Source of the DNA: Arthrobacter silvisoli
GTDB taxonomy: Bacteria > Actinomycetota > Actinomycetes > Actinomycetales > Micrococcaceae
Assembly: GCF_003369445.1 (NCBI RefSeq)
Contig: NZ_QRCU01000043.1
Location: forward strand, 1-64,000
Length of the DNA stretch: 64,000 bases
Direction: 5' to 3'
The notes beneath the pieces were generated by a model that did no database searches, was not told the DNA's origin, and worked only from the letters and a program-made list of their open reading frames with translations. Positions 8,554 through 17,804 of this stretch are shown in pieces. Position 1 is the stretch's first letter. The number at the start of each line of letters is the position of its first letter. The position numbers and the translations under genes were made by a program.

Positions 8554-10299
8554 ATGATTGGTATTCCTGTGCGATTGAAGACTGCAGCCTCCCTGGCGCT
8601 GCTGGGCCTGCTGGTACTGCTGGCCGGCATCGGCCAGCTGACCTTCTGGGCTCCTGCCGACACCGTGACCGCGTCTGCTCCCAGCGACACGAAAGCCGCC
8701 CCGTTGACTGTGATCGGGCAAGAACTCCTGGACCACAAGGGTGGGCCCAGCCGGATCACCATCAAGGGTGATGGCAACTTCGTGCTGGCTGTGGGCCGGC
8801 CCGACGACGTCGACGGCTGGGTAGGCAAGACCGCCCACAACACGGTCACCGGGGTCTCCGAAGACGGCAAGTCGCTTCAGGTCACCAACACCGAAGGCGA
8901 AGCCACCGCACCGGCGCCGGCCGGATCCGACCTCTGGGTCGAGACCGAAAGCGCCAGCGGACAGCTCGAGTACTCCTGGAACCCGCCGGCCGACGGCGAA
9001 TGGTCGCTCCTGCTCGCCAGCGACGGCACCAAGCCCGCGCCGGCGTCGATCTCCGTGACGTACCCGAACGACACCTACATGCCGTGGGCCGTCCCGCTCA
9101 TCCTCATCGGCTCTGTCCTCATGGCAGCCGGTGCCGCACTGCCCCTGCTCAGCAGGTTCCTTGGTGCGCGGAACGGCGGAAACGGCGGCTCCGGCAGCGG
9201 CACCGGAAATGGCACCTCGCAGAAGCCGGCCGGGCCGTTCTTCAAGAACCAGGCCCCCGGCGGGCAGGCTCCGCAGCAGAAGGGCGGCACCACCGCCCTG
9301 CGGATCCTGGCGGCCGGTGCCCTCGCCACCGCACTCGCAGGGACGTCGCTTGCAGGCGCCCAGGCCGCCGAAAGCCCCTCGCCCTCCTCGGCCCAGGGTG
9401 CTTCCGCGGAGGCCGACGTGCCCGTCCTGGTGGATGCCCAGCTCAAGCGCATCCTGGAACAGGTCGCGAACGCCGTCTCCGCCGGCGACGCCGCCCGCGA
9501 CGCCGCGAAACTGAAGACCCGCGTCGACGGCACCGAACTGCTTGTCCGGACCCAGAACTACAAGATCCGCGCGAAGGTGGCCAGCCACCAGGCACGCATG
9601 CCCGTGCGTGCCAGCAAGCTGCTTGGCAGCGTGGTGACCACCCAGCGGACCTGGCCCCGCACCGTCGTCGCCGTCACCCAGGGCGACGGAAACGTCGTGC
9701 CCCAGGTGCTGACCCTTCGGCAGTCCGCCCCGCGGGAGAACTACAAGCTCCTGGCCACGGCGCCGCTGCAGCCGGGCACGTCCTTCCCCGCCATCCCGCT
9801 CGGCGGAACCCAGCAGGCCGCGGCCGGCGACAAGACCGGGCTGCTCTACAGCGGTACCGAAGCCATGGCTGCCCTGGCTGACCGGCTCACCAAGCCGGGC
9901 TCCGCCTTCAAGGACAAGCTGGTCGAAGGCACAGGTTCGCCGTACATCGCCGACGTCCTGGACTACCAGGCCGACGCCGTCAAGGCCGGAAGCAGCGGAA
10001 CGTTCAAGTTCACGCACACCCCGGTCCCTGCAGACACCTTGGTCTACCGCACGTCCGACGGCGGTGCCCTGGTTCTGGGCCGCTTGGACTTCGTGTTCAC
10101 CACCACGCCCAAGGCCGAGGGGGACACCCTGATCGCCGACAAGGCGGCGGCCGTTCTGGCCGGCGGTGAATCGACGAAAGTGGGCCTCTCGCAGACCTTT
10201 GCCGAGTCGGTGGCCATCTACGTCCCGCCCGCAGGATCGAACGATCCGATGAAGCTCGTGGCCGCCTTCCGCGGGCTGGTGGCAGCCAGCTTCAAGTAG
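8554..10299 (+). CDS. Unrecognised membrane-anchored surface protein
   Basis: A 581-residue protein from ATG 8554; a GTG at 8569 is also possible. I do not recognise a named family. Three hydrophobic segments are visible: an N-terminal helix (about residues 10-30, SLALLGLLVLLAGIGQLTFW), a second near 175-200 (YMPWAVPLILIGSVLMAAGAALPLL), and a third near 250-270 (ILAAGALATALAGTSLAGAQAA) that resembles an internal signal sequence. A Gly/Asn-rich linker lies between the second and third. About 170 residues lie outside between helices 1 and 2, and a folded domain of about 300 residues follows helix 3. The next gene (Trx-TPR) is in the same direction but has its own leaderless-type promoter. Confidence 0.75.
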   Translation: MIGIPVRLKTAASLALLGLLVLLAGIGQLTFWAPADTVTASAPSDTKAAPLTVIGQELLDHKGGPSRITIKGDGNFVLAVGRPDDVDGWVGKTAHNTVTGVSEDGKSLQVTNTEGEATAPAPAGSDLWVETESASGQLEYSWNPPADGEWSLLLASDGTKPAPASISVTYPNDTYMPWAVPLILIGSVLMAAGAALPLLSRFLGARNGGNGGSGSGTGNGTSQKPAGPFFKNQAPGGQAPQQKGGTTALRILAAGALATALAGTSLAGAQAAESPSPSSAQGASAEADVPVLVDAQLKRILEQVANAVSAGDAARDAAKLKTRVDGTELLVRTQNYKIRAKVASHQARMPVRASKLLGSVVTTQRTWPRTVVAVTQGDGNVVPQVLTLRQSAPRENYKLLATAPLQPGTSFPAIPLGGTQQAAAGDKTGLLYSGTEAMAALADRLTKPGSAFKDKLVEGTGSPYIADVLDYQADAVKAGSSGTFKFTHTPVPADTLVYRTSDGGALVLGRLDFVFTTTPKAEGDTLIADKAAAVLAGGESTKVGLSQTFAESVAIYVPPAGSNDPMKLVAAFRGLVAASFK

Positions 10300-10324
10300 G
10301 CGAAGTGGCGGCCGGTGAAACAGC

Positions 10325-10330
10325 TAGAGT
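10325..10330 (+). promoter_or_regulatory. Candidate -10 element before the Trx-TPR gene
   Basis: TAGAGT ends 7 nt before ATG 10338 and no Shine-Dalgarno sequence is present, which suggests a leaderless transcript. Confidence 0.45.
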
Positions 10331-10337
10331 GGACAGT

Positions 10338-11351
10338 ATGAGTTCGCCAGGATCACGACCCGTTTCCCCGGCCGCCGCCAGCCAGCTCAACCTCCGCGGC
10401 GCCGTCGACCTCTCCGCTCTGCGGCGACCGGCCGCACCGCCGCCCGCGCCTCCCGTCCAGGGCAGCGGCGCGGCTGCACCCGGCCGGGGCATCCCGGATG
10501 GTGGAGTCCAGGATCCGGCGGCAGAGGAGGCCAGGCGCCCGCTCCGCGTGGACGCCAATGAGGCGAACTTCCAGGACCTGGTGGAGCTTTCGGCGCGGAT
10601 CCCCGTGCTGTTCCTCCTCTGGGCCAGCTACTCGCCGGAGTCGGGCACTCTGCTTCAGAGCCTGGAAAACGTCGTCGAAAGCTACGACGGACGGATCGTC
10701 CTCGCCGCAGCCGACATCGACGCGTTCCCCCAACTGGCGGATGCCTTCCGGATCGAGGCGGTACCCACCGCGGTCGCCGTCCTGAAGGGCCGGCCCCTTC
10801 CGCTGTTCCAAGGGCCCGCCGCGGAGCAAGAGATCCGCGCGCTCCTGGACGAACTGCTGAAGGTCGCTGCGGAGAATGGTGTCACCGGGAGCGTCCGCGG
10901 TGAGTCCTCGGCGCCGCAGGAAGCGCCGGTACCGCCCCTGCACCAGGCAGCCTTCGACGCGATCGAGGCCGGCGACTATGCCGCAGCCGCGCAGGCGTAC
11001 CGGCAGGCACTCTCCGAGCAGCCGGCCGACCGTGAAGCGAAGGCCGGACTGGCCCAAGTGGAACTGATGGGCCGGCTCGAAGCGATTTCCGCCCCCCAGG
11101 CCGAGGCGCTGCGCCAGCAGGCCGCGCAGGAGCCGGATAACCTCGACGCCCAGCTCGCCATCGCCGATCTGGACGTCTCCGGCGGACATATCGACGACGG
11201 CTTCAACCGCATCATCGCGTTCATCGGCCGGAACTTCGGCGCCGAACGCGAAACCGCACGCGTCCGCCTTCTGGAACTCTTCGACGTTGTCGGCGTTGCC
11301 GACGAAAGGGTGGCCAAGGCCCGGCAGGGCCTCGCCCGCGTGCTGTTCTGA
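10338..11351 (+). CDS. Thioredoxin-fold/TPR protein (CnoX/YbbN-like)
   Basis: A 337-residue protein. A Pro/Ala-rich head (residues 1-65) precedes a thioredoxin fold (about 70-185). Where thioredoxins have WCxxC this one has LLWASYSPESGTL, with no cysteine at all, so it cannot be a dithiol oxidoreductase. The cis-Pro side is retained in RIEAVPTAVAVLKG. The C-terminal half (about 200-337) is helical with TPR-like repeats (AIEAGDYAAAAQAYRQAL, QEPDNLDAQLAIADL). This matches the E. coli YbbN/CnoX architecture, a chaperone-like holdase. M. tuberculosis Rv1324 lies at an equivalent place. Confidence 0.85.
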   Translation: MSSPGSRPVSPAAASQLNLRGAVDLSALRRPAAPPPAPPVQGSGAAAPGRGIPDGGVQDPAAEEARRPLRVDANEANFQDLVELSARIPVLFLLWASYSPESGTLLQSLENVVESYDGRIVLAAADIDAFPQLADAFRIEAVPTAVAVLKGRPLPLFQGPAAEQEIRALLDELLKVAAENGVTGSVRGESSAPQEAPVPPLHQAAFDAIEAGDYAAAAQAYRQALSEQPADREAKAGLAQVELMGRLEAISAPQAEALRQQAAQEPDNLDAQLAIADLDVSGGHIDDGFNRIIAFIGRNFGAERETARVRLLELFDVVGVADERVAKARQGLARVLF

Positions 11352-11492
11352 GGGCCCGCGCTCTTTTCTGGGGACGTGCGCTTTCCGGCGAGGGCGGCTC
11401 CTCCCTGCGGATGACCCCGTCCCGTCGGCGGCCGCGCGGGTTCGTCCTGCCGGATGACCCCGCCCGAAATCGGCCGGGGTTACGCTGGCAGA

Positions 11493-12317
11493 ATGAGCGA
11501 TCCGAGTCCCGGTTACCCTGCCCCGAATCCGTCCTCCGGTGCTGCTGAATACCCGGCACCCCCGGTCCCGGCCCTGGCATTGCGCGGCCTGGCCAAGCGC
11601 TTCGGCGACAAGATCGCCGTCAACGGCATCAGCCTGGACGTCCCCGCCGGCTCCTTCTACGGCGTCGTCGGCCCGAACGGCGCCGGGAAGACCACCACGC
11701 TGTCCATGGCGACGGGACTGCTGCGGCCGGACTTCGGAACGGCCTTTATCCACGGCGTGGACGTCTGGGAGCGGCCGCTTGAAGCCAAGAAGCTCATGGG
11801 CATCCTGCCCGACGGCGTGCGGCTGTTCGACCGCCTGAGCGGGGAACAACTGGTCAGCTACGCGGGGTTGCTGCGCGGAATGGACCGTTCCGTGGTGCAG
11901 TCCCGGGTCCAGGACCTGCTCGCCGCGCTGGACCTTGGCAAGGACGCCGGAACCCTGGTGGTGGACTACTCGGCCGGCATGCGCAAGAAGATCGCCCTCG
12001 CTTCCGCCCTGATCCACGCTCCCCGCCTGTTGGTCCTCGACGAACCGTTCGAATCCGTGGACCCTGTGTCGGCTGCGAACATCCGCGGCATCCTGGAACA
12101 GTATGTCGCCTCGGGCGGCACGGTGATCGTCTCCAGCCATGTCATGGACCTGGTCCAGCGCATGTGCGACCACGTGGCCGTGGTTTCGGCCGGCCGGGTG
12201 CTTGCCGCCGGGACGGTCGACGAGGTGCGGGCCGGCGCGACGCTGGAAGACCGTTTTGTCGCACTCGTCGGCGGCGGCATGCATACCGGGGGGCTCGAGT
12301 GGTTGCGCACCTTCTGA
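11493..12317 (+). CDS. ABC transporter ATP-binding protein
   Basis: A 274-residue ABC ATPase. Visible motifs are Walker A GPNGAGKTT (about residues 61-69), the signature region VDYSAGMRKKIALASAL (the usual LSGGQ replaced by YSAGM), Walker B LLVLDEPFESVDP, and the switch histidine in VIVSSHVMD. The sequence resembles ATPases of exporters of the drug or bacteriocin-resistance (ABC-2-like) type. The first 30 residues are Pro-rich. ATG 11493 is preceded at 6 nt by TACGCT (11481-11486), suggesting a leaderless start. The permease gene overlaps its end. Confidence 0.9.
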   Translation: MSDPSPGYPAPNPSSGAAEYPAPPVPALALRGLAKRFGDKIAVNGISLDVPAGSFYGVVGPNGAGKTTTLSMATGLLRPDFGTAFIHGVDVWERPLEAKKLMGILPDGVRLFDRLSGEQLVSYAGLLRGMDRSVVQSRVQDLLAALDLGKDAGTLVVDYSAGMRKKIALASALIHAPRLLVLDEPFESVDPVSAANIRGILEQYVASGGTVIVSSHVMDLVQRMCDHVAVVSAGRVLAAGTVDEVRAGATLEDRFVALVGGGMHTGGLEWLRTF

Positions 12318-13860
12318 GCCTGAAGTGGAGGCTCCTGCTTAACGGCTTCCGCCGCAGATCGTGGGGATGGCGGTCGGCGCGCTCTACGCTGCGGGCGTTG
12401 TGCTGGGCTGCGTGGTCGGGCTCGTGGCACTGCGGTGGGCTGATCCGCAAACGGCGCAGACCGTCGTCGTGCTGGGCGGCGCGCTGGTGATGACCGGCTG
12501 GGCGGTGGTGCCGCTCGTGGCGTCGGCCGCCGACCTCACGTTGGATCCCAGCCGCTTCACCACCTCTGCGATCCCCATGCGGGAGCTGCTTCCCGGCCTT
12601 GCCCTGGCCGGACTACTGGGCCTGCCCGGCCTGGCGACCCTGCTCGCGTCGCTGGCTACAGTGGTGACCTGGTCGCGAGGCTTCCCGGCGGCGGCCGGTG
12701 CCCTGCTTGGAGCGGTGCTGGGAGTGCTGAGCTGTGTGGTGGCGTCCAAACTGGTGACGACGGCAGTGGCCAGCCTCCTTGCCTCGCGGCGCTTCAAGGA
12801 TGTCAGCAGCATCGTCTTTATCGTTCCGCTGGTGCTGGCCGGGCCGATCATGACGGCGGTGATCCAAGGCGGCCGGGATAGCAGGGACTACCTGCCCGGC
12901 CTGGCCGAAGCGGTTTCCTGGACCCCGCTCGGCGCTGCCTGGTCGGTCGGCGGGGAACTCGACGCCGGAAATCCGGCGGGCGCGGCCGCGAAAGTGCTGA
13001 TCGCCCTGGCATTCCTGGCCGTGATCGGCGGCGCCTGGTACCTGCTCCTGAAGCGGGCGATGGTCACCCCGCCGTACACCGGAGGCGGCAGCCGGAAGGC
13101 AGGCAGGGCCGGCTTGTTCGGGATCTTCCCGGCAACCCCTGCGGGTGCGGTGGCGGCCCGTTCGCTGACCTACTGGATGCGCGATCCGCGCTACGCCGGT
13201 TCGCTGGTGGTGGTTCCCCTGCTGCCTGTGCTGTTCTACTTCGGCGGCGCCCAAAGCGGCAACCCGGAGCTGCTGATCGTCGTAGCCCCGTTGACGGCCT
13301 TCCTGTTGGCCTGGTCCATCTCGGCCGATGTCTCTTACGACAACACTGCCTTTGCGCTGCACCTCGCCGCGGGCGTCCGGGGCCGGGATGACCGTCTCGG
13401 CCGGGCCCTCGCGTGCCTGGCTTTTGCCCTCCCGTCGGTGCTGCTGTTCGCCGCCGGTTCAATTGCCCTGACCGGGCGCTGGGAGTGGCTGCCCAACATC
13501 CTGGGCTCCTCGCTGGGTGCGCTCTTTACCGGCCTTGGCCTCGCATCCGTGGTTTCGGCCCGGTGGACCAGCGCCGTTCCGGCCCCGGGGGAGAGTCCCT
13601 TCAAGAAGCCGCCGGGAAACGTCACCCAGACCATGCTGGTCCAGTTCGTCGGAATGGGCGCCATGGCCGTGCTGCTGCTCCCGGAGATCGCGATGGTCGT
13701 GGCGCAGCTGGTCACTGGCAGCATGGTGTTCGCTTGGCTCGGCCTCGCAGGCGGGCCGGTATTCGGCCTGGCCTTCTTCGTGGCCGGGATCAGGCTCGGC
13801 GGCCGCTGGCTGGACCGGCGCGGGCCGGAAATGTTCGCCCAGCTCGCCAACAACCGTTGA
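12299..13860 (+). CDS. ABC transporter permease with apparent N-terminal frameshift
   Basis: The partner membrane subunit of the preceding ATPase. The long open frame (499 residues from GTG 12361) has about 12 hydrophobic helices in two halves. It starts abruptly inside the first helix (MAVGALYAAGVVLGCVVGL). The expected N-terminus is in another frame: from GTG 12299, overlapping the ATPase stop, the sequence reads VVAHLLSLKWRLLLNGFRR, typical of such permeases. The two frames join near 12355, where QIVGMAVGALYA continues in the -1 frame. I infer a 1-base (or non-multiple-of-3) indel or a sequence error; no classical slippery heptamer is present. Without repair, translation from 12361 or 12367 would lose the cytoplasmic N-terminus. 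Confidence 0.7.
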
Positions 13861-13934
13861 AAGCTTCCCCGCATGACATAGCCTCGTGGGAGACCCTGGT
13901 TGCCGGGAGCCCCAGCGCAGAAAGGCCGTGAACA

Positions 13935-14717
13935 ATGGAAGTTGTCATCCTGCCGGGAAGCAGGCAGATCGGCAGGCTAGCGGCCGACGCCATTGAGGCC
14001 CTCCTGCGGCGCAAGCCCGATGCGGTCCTGGGCCTGGCCACCGGTTCCTCACCACTGCCGGTCTACGAGGAGCTATCCCGCCGGTACAAGGAGGAGGGGC
14101 TTGATTTCAGCAAGGCCCACGCCTTCGCCCTGGACGAGTACGTGGGCCTGGAGCCTGGGCATCCCGAGTCCTACCGCGAAGTGATCCGCCGCGAATTCAC
14201 GGACCGGGTGAACATTGATCCCGCCAACGTCCACAGCCCGGATGGATCGGCGGAGGACCTCCCGGCGGCCTGCGCGGCCTATGAGGACGCCATCCGGGAG
14301 CGCGGCGGAGTGGACCTGCAACTCCTTGGGGTCGGCACTGACGGGCACATCGGGTTCAACGAGCCGGGCTCCTCGCTGGCGTCCCGGACGCGCATCAAGA
14401 CGCTCATCGAGCAGACCCGCAAGGACAATGCCCGCTTCTTCCACAGCATCGATGAGGTGCCGCACCATGTGGTTACCCAGGGCCTGGGCACCATCATGGA
14501 CGCACGGCACGTGATCCTCATCGCCACGGGCGCCCAGAAAGCCCGGGCGGTGCGCGACTTCGTCGAAGGCCCGGTGGCGGCGATTTGCGCGGCGTCGGTG
14601 CTGCAGCTGCATCCGCACGCGTCCATCCTGATCGACGAAGCGGCAGCCTCGTCCCTGAAGCTGGCGGACTATTACCGCCACGCCTTCGAGAACAAGCCGA
14701 AGTGGCAGGGCCTGTAG
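13935..14717 (+). CDS. nagB: Glucosamine-6-phosphate deaminase
   Basis: A 260-residue aldose-ketose isomerase and deaminase that makes fructose-6-phosphate and ammonia from glucosamine-6-phosphate. Motifs: LGLATGSSPLPVY (sugar-phosphate loop), ALDEYVGL with the catalytic Asp at about 72, and GVGTDGHIGFNEPGSS, which includes the general-acid His. The length is normal for the family. It completes the pathway begun by nagA (3776-5020), but the two are separated by other genes and the palindrome next to nagA is not repeated upstream of nagB. DUF3039 follows 17 bases downstream with its own putative promoter. Confidence 0.95.
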   Translation: MEVVILPGSRQIGRLAADAIEALLRRKPDAVLGLATGSSPLPVYEELSRRYKEEGLDFSKAHAFALDEYVGLEPGHPESYREVIRREFTDRVNIDPANVHSPDGSAEDLPAACAAYEDAIRERGGVDLQLLGVGTDGHIGFNEPGSSLASRTRIKTLIEQTRKDNARFFHSIDEVPHHVVTQGLGTIMDARHVILIATGAQKARAVRDFVEGPVAAICAASVLQLHPHASILIDEAAASSLKLADYYRHAFENKPKWQGL

Positions 14718-14734
14718 CGGCTAAGATGGATGGC

Positions 14735-15043
14735 ATGACGACCCTGCCTCCGGACCCCTTCGAGAACGATCCAATGCGCGAACTTTCCGGAGCCGGCACC
14801 TCCACGGCCACCATTGAGCGCGAGGAAACGCGCCAGGAAGTGGAACCCGGCGACCGGGAGCGCTTCTCCCACTATGTCCGCAAGGAAAAGATCATGGAGT
14901 CGGCGCTGACCGGCGAGCCCGTGATCGCCCTGTGCGGAAAGGTCTGGACTCCCGGCCGCGACCCGCAGAAGTTCCCTGTCTGCCCCGAGTGCAAGAAGAT
15001 CTACGAAGGACTGCGCCCCGGCGACGACGGCGACTCCCGCTAA
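14735..15043 (+). CDS. DUF3039 family protein
   Basis: A 102-residue acidic protein with a putative metal site: CGKVWTPGRDPQKFPVCPEC in the C-terminal part gives one Cys and a CxxC about 17 residues later. The N-terminal half is charged and probably partly disordered. DUF3039 proteins are confined to Actinobacteria, and I know of no function. TAAGAT (14722-14727) ends 7 nt before ATG 14735, which favours this start over an in-frame ATG at 14726. A terminator follows. Confidence 0.85.
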   Translation: MTTLPPDPFENDPMRELSGAGTSTATIEREETRQEVEPGDRERFSHYVRKEKIMESALTGEPVIALCGKVWTPGRDPQKFPVCPECKKIYEGLRPGDDGDSR

Positions 15044-15074
15044 GCGGGCCAGTCGCCTCTCCTGACGCTTCCCA

Positions 15075-15105
15075 GGGCTGGCGCCTTCACGCGCCGGCCC
15101 CTTTC
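15075..15105 (+). terminator. Terminator after nagB-DUF3039
   Basis: GGGCTGGCGC and GCGCCGGCCC pair with one G-U wobble around CTTCAC, followed by CTTTCCTT. The rest of the gap to 15315 shows no convincing gene; it has a T-run at 15186-15191 and several short ATG-led frames, none of which joins the helicase frame. Confidence 0.7.
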
Positions 15106-15315
15106 CTTGCCGTGTCACGGAACCGCGATTGCTGCGATCCCGTGAGATCCGGCACGTCCCGGACCACACCCGGAACAGATTGGTGTTTTTGTGCTTAGCT
15201 GGCATGTGCTGAACAGGGCCGAACCGATGACGGCCGAACCGAATGGAACCCTTGCCGCCGCGCCGCGGCCCGCCTTGACCGCCCAGGGACAGCAGGCCGC
15301 GCGGGGGGCCCGCGC

Positions 15316-17094
15316 ATGACGGAAACACTCTTCGGCGGCCCCTCACTTCCCCCGGCATATCCGGAGCGCGCCGCATGGGGAACCGCCCCGAAACTGCGCG
15401 CCTGGCAGCAGGAAGCCCTGGACCTGTACCTGCGGAACAGTCCGCGCGACTTCCTGGCGGTGGCAACCCCCGGTGCAGGCAAGACGACGTTCGCGTTGCG
15501 CATCGCCTCGATGCTGATCGACAGCGGGGCCGTGAACAGGGTGACGATCGTCGCCCCGACGGACCACCTCAAGCGCCAGTGGGCCGACGCCGCCGCCCGC
15601 GTAGGCATCGCAATCGACCCGAACTTCAAGAACTCCGACGGGCAGCACGGCCGCGGTTTCATCGGCGTCGCCGTGACGTATGCGCAGGTGGCCAGCAAGC
15701 CCATGCTGCACCGGGCGAAGACCGAGGCGGCCCGGACCCTGGTGATCCTCGACGAGATCCACCACGGCGGCGAGGCCCTGTCCTGGGGCGACGGCCTGCG
15801 CGAAGCCTTCGACCCGGCCACCCGCCGTCTGGCCCTGACCGGTACGCCCTTCCGCTCCGACACCTCGCCGATCCCGTTCGTGGAGTACGCCGAGGACCGT
15901 GACGGCATCCGCCGCTCGAAGGCCGACTACACCTACGGCTACGGCAACGCCCTGCGGGACCACGTGGTCCGCCCTGTCCTGTTCATGGCCTATTCCGGGC
16001 AGATGCGGTGGCGGACCAGCGCGGGCGACGAAATGGCCGCTTCGCTGGGGGAGGCCGCGGTGACCAAGGACATCACCTCCCAGGCCTGGCGGACCGCCCT
16101 GAACCCGGCGGGCGAATGGATCCCCGCCGTGCTCGCCGCCGCGGACAAGCGCCTGAGCGAAGTGCGCCGCACCGTGCCCGACGCCGGTGGACTGGTCATC
16201 GCCACCGACCACGAGGACGCCCGCGCCTATGCCGGGCAGTTGAAGAAGATCACGGGCCAGTCGCCCACGGTGATCCTTTCGGACGATTCAAAGGCCTCCA
16301 GCAAGATTGAGGAATTCTCCGAAGGGGACAAACGCTGGATGGTCGCCGTGCGCATGGTGTCCGAAGGCGTGGACGTGCCGCGCCTTTCGGTGGGTGTCTA
16401 CGCGACGTCGACCTCGACGCCGCTGTTCTTCGCCCAGGCCGTGGGCCGCTTCGTGCGTGCCCGCAAGCGGGGCGAGACGGCGTCGGTATTCCTGCCTTCG
16501 GTGCCGCCGCTGATGGCGCTGGCGAACTCCATGGAGGCCGAACGCGACCATGCACTGGACCGTCCCGAGAAGGAGGACCCGGACGGGCTGTTCAACCCCG
16601 AAGAGTCGCTGATGGCCGAGGCCAACCGCGAGGAGAAGGCCTCCGACACCCTTGAAAAGGGCAAGTTCGAGGCCCTGGATTCCCAGGCCTCCTTCGACCG
16701 CGTGCTGTTCGACGGCGGCGAGTTCGGCACCGGGGCCGACATCGGCTCTGAAGACGAACTCGACTTCCTGGGCATCCCCGGGCTGCTCGACGCCGAACAG
16801 GTCGGAACGCTGCTGCGCCAGCGCCAGCATGACCAGCAGTCCAGGAAGAAGAAGCAGTCCCCGCTTGCCGCAGCCGCCGCGGGCGCGGTCCCGGACCACC
16901 GCATGCTGATGGACCTGCGCAACGAGCTCGCCAAGAACGTTTCGGCCTGGTCCGCGCGCACCGGGACGCCGCACGGCGTGGTGCACAACAAGCTGCGTGA
17001 GGTGTGCGGCGGCCCCGCCGTGGCCCAAGCCAATGAGGCGCAGCTGCAGGCGCGCTTGCGCAAGCTGCAGGACTGGTTCATCGGCCGCAAATAG
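15316..17094 (+). CDS. DEAD/DEAH-box (SF2) helicase
   Basis: A 592-residue superfamily 2 helicase. Motif I is ATPGAGKTT (about residues 50-58), motif II DEIHH, motif III LTGTPFRSD, and motif VI QAVGRFVRARKRG. Two RecA-like domains fill residues 25-400. The rest is a charged, partly helical tail of about 190 residues ending LQARLRKLQDWFIGRK. The architecture resembles XPB/ComFA/UvrB-like DNA translocases that are widespread in Actinobacteria near this locus. It stands alone, with no nuclease or methylase neighbour, so a defence role is not supported. The G-rich stretch before the ATG is the probable ribosome-binding site. Confidence 0.88.
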   Translation: MTETLFGGPSLPPAYPERAAWGTAPKLRAWQQEALDLYLRNSPRDFLAVATPGAGKTTFALRIASMLIDSGAVNRVTIVAPTDHLKRQWADAAARVGIAIDPNFKNSDGQHGRGFIGVAVTYAQVASKPMLHRAKTEAARTLVILDEIHHGGEALSWGDGLREAFDPATRRLALTGTPFRSDTSPIPFVEYAEDRDGIRRSKADYTYGYGNALRDHVVRPVLFMAYSGQMRWRTSAGDEMAASLGEAAVTKDITSQAWRTALNPAGEWIPAVLAAADKRLSEVRRTVPDAGGLVIATDHEDARAYAGQLKKITGQSPTVILSDDSKASSKIEEFSEGDKRWMVAVRMVSEGVDVPRLSVGVYATSTSTPLFFAQAVGRFVRARKRGETASVFLPSVPPLMALANSMEAERDHALDRPEKEDPDGLFNPEESLMAEANREEKASDTLEKGKFEALDSQASFDRVLFDGGEFGTGADIGSEDELDFLGIPGLLDAEQVGTLLRQRQHDQQSRKKKQSPLAAAAAGAVPDHRMLMDLRNELAKNVSAWSARTGTPHGVVHNKLREVCGGPAVAQANEAQLQARLRKLQDWFIGRK

Positions 17095-17164
17095 GGCCGG
17101 GGTGGTGCCGGTATTTCGCTGCCGGCACATCGGCGCGGCAACCGGGACGCGGGAGCCCGCGGAG

Positions 17165-17803
17165 CTACTGCTCCTCGAGTTCGACGCCGTTTTCTTCCAG
17201 CTCGGCGTAGGTGCTGCTGAGGTCCTCGGCGATTCCGGCAGTGAGCCCGCCGATCACGGTGACCGCATAGCCGGCCTGGACGGCGTCGAGCGCTGTGGCC
17301 TTGACGCAGTAGTCGGTGGCGATGCCCACCACCACGAGTTCCTCCACGTCGTGGCTCTGCAGCCAGTCGTCAAGGCCGATGGCGTCCTCCGGATCGCTGT
17401 CCTCCGGCCTCCGGGACGGCGCGCCGCCGGCGGACCGCTCACCCATGGGAACCTCGTCCTCCGGAGCGAGGACGCCCTCGAAGCCGGAGTAGGCCGCGTC
17501 GTACTGGCCTTTCCGGAAGTAGGCCTGGATGTACTCGCTGTCCAGGTCCGGGTGCAGTTCGGCGCCCTTGCTTCCGGCACGGCAATGAGGCGGCCAGCTG
17601 TCCACCATGTCCGGATTGTCGGAGAAATGGCTGCCCGGTTCGATGTGCCAGTCCTGGGTGGCCACGATGTGGTCGAAATGCTGGTGCCGGGCGTCGAGGT
17701 AGTCGCTGATGGCACCGGCCACCGCGGCTCCTCCCGTCACGGCAAGGGACCCGCCTTCGCAAAAATCGTTCTGGACATCGACGATGATCAGGGCCCGTGC
17801 CAT
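17165..17803 (-). CDS. pncA: Nicotinamidase
   Basis: A 212-residue isochorismatase-fold amidase that makes nicotinate from nicotinamide for NAD salvage. The catalytic Asp is in IIVDVQNDF (about residue 10). Metal ligands are in TQDWHIEPGSHF, and the nucleophile Cys is in GIATDYCVKATAL. An acidic insertion (about residues 118-142, rich in Glu, Asp and Arg) makes it longer than the 186-residue mycobacterial enzyme. The ATG follows the pncB stop by one base, and GGAGGA precedes it, so the two are translated together and catalyse consecutive steps. Confidence 0.95.
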   Translation of the reverse strand: MARALIIVDVQNDFCEGGSLAVTGGAAVAGAISDYLDARHQHFDHIVATQDWHIEPGSHFSDNPDMVDSWPPHCRAGSKGAELHPDLDSEYIQAYFRKGQYDAAYSGFEGVLAPEDEVPMGERSAGGAPSRRPEDSDPEDAIGLDDWLQSHDVEELVVVGIATDYCVKATALDAVQAGYAVTVIGGLTAGIAEDLSSTYAELEENGVELEEQ

Positions 17804-17804
17804 G

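Noticed and set aside
10353..12284. A 643-codon minus-strand frame over the Trx-TPR and ABC ATPase genes
   Set aside because: It spans two recognisable genes on the other strand and their gap, with no motif of its own; codon bias of the plus-strand genes explains it.
15194..15315. Small frames with ATG codons between DUF3039 and the helicase
   Set aside because: None is in frame with the helicase, none has a convincing ribosome-binding site, and the translations are short and low-complexity.
15316..17094. The helicase as part of a phage-defence system
   Set aside because: Neighbours are nagB/DUF3039 and NAD salvage genes; no nuclease, methylase or defence-type partner is present.
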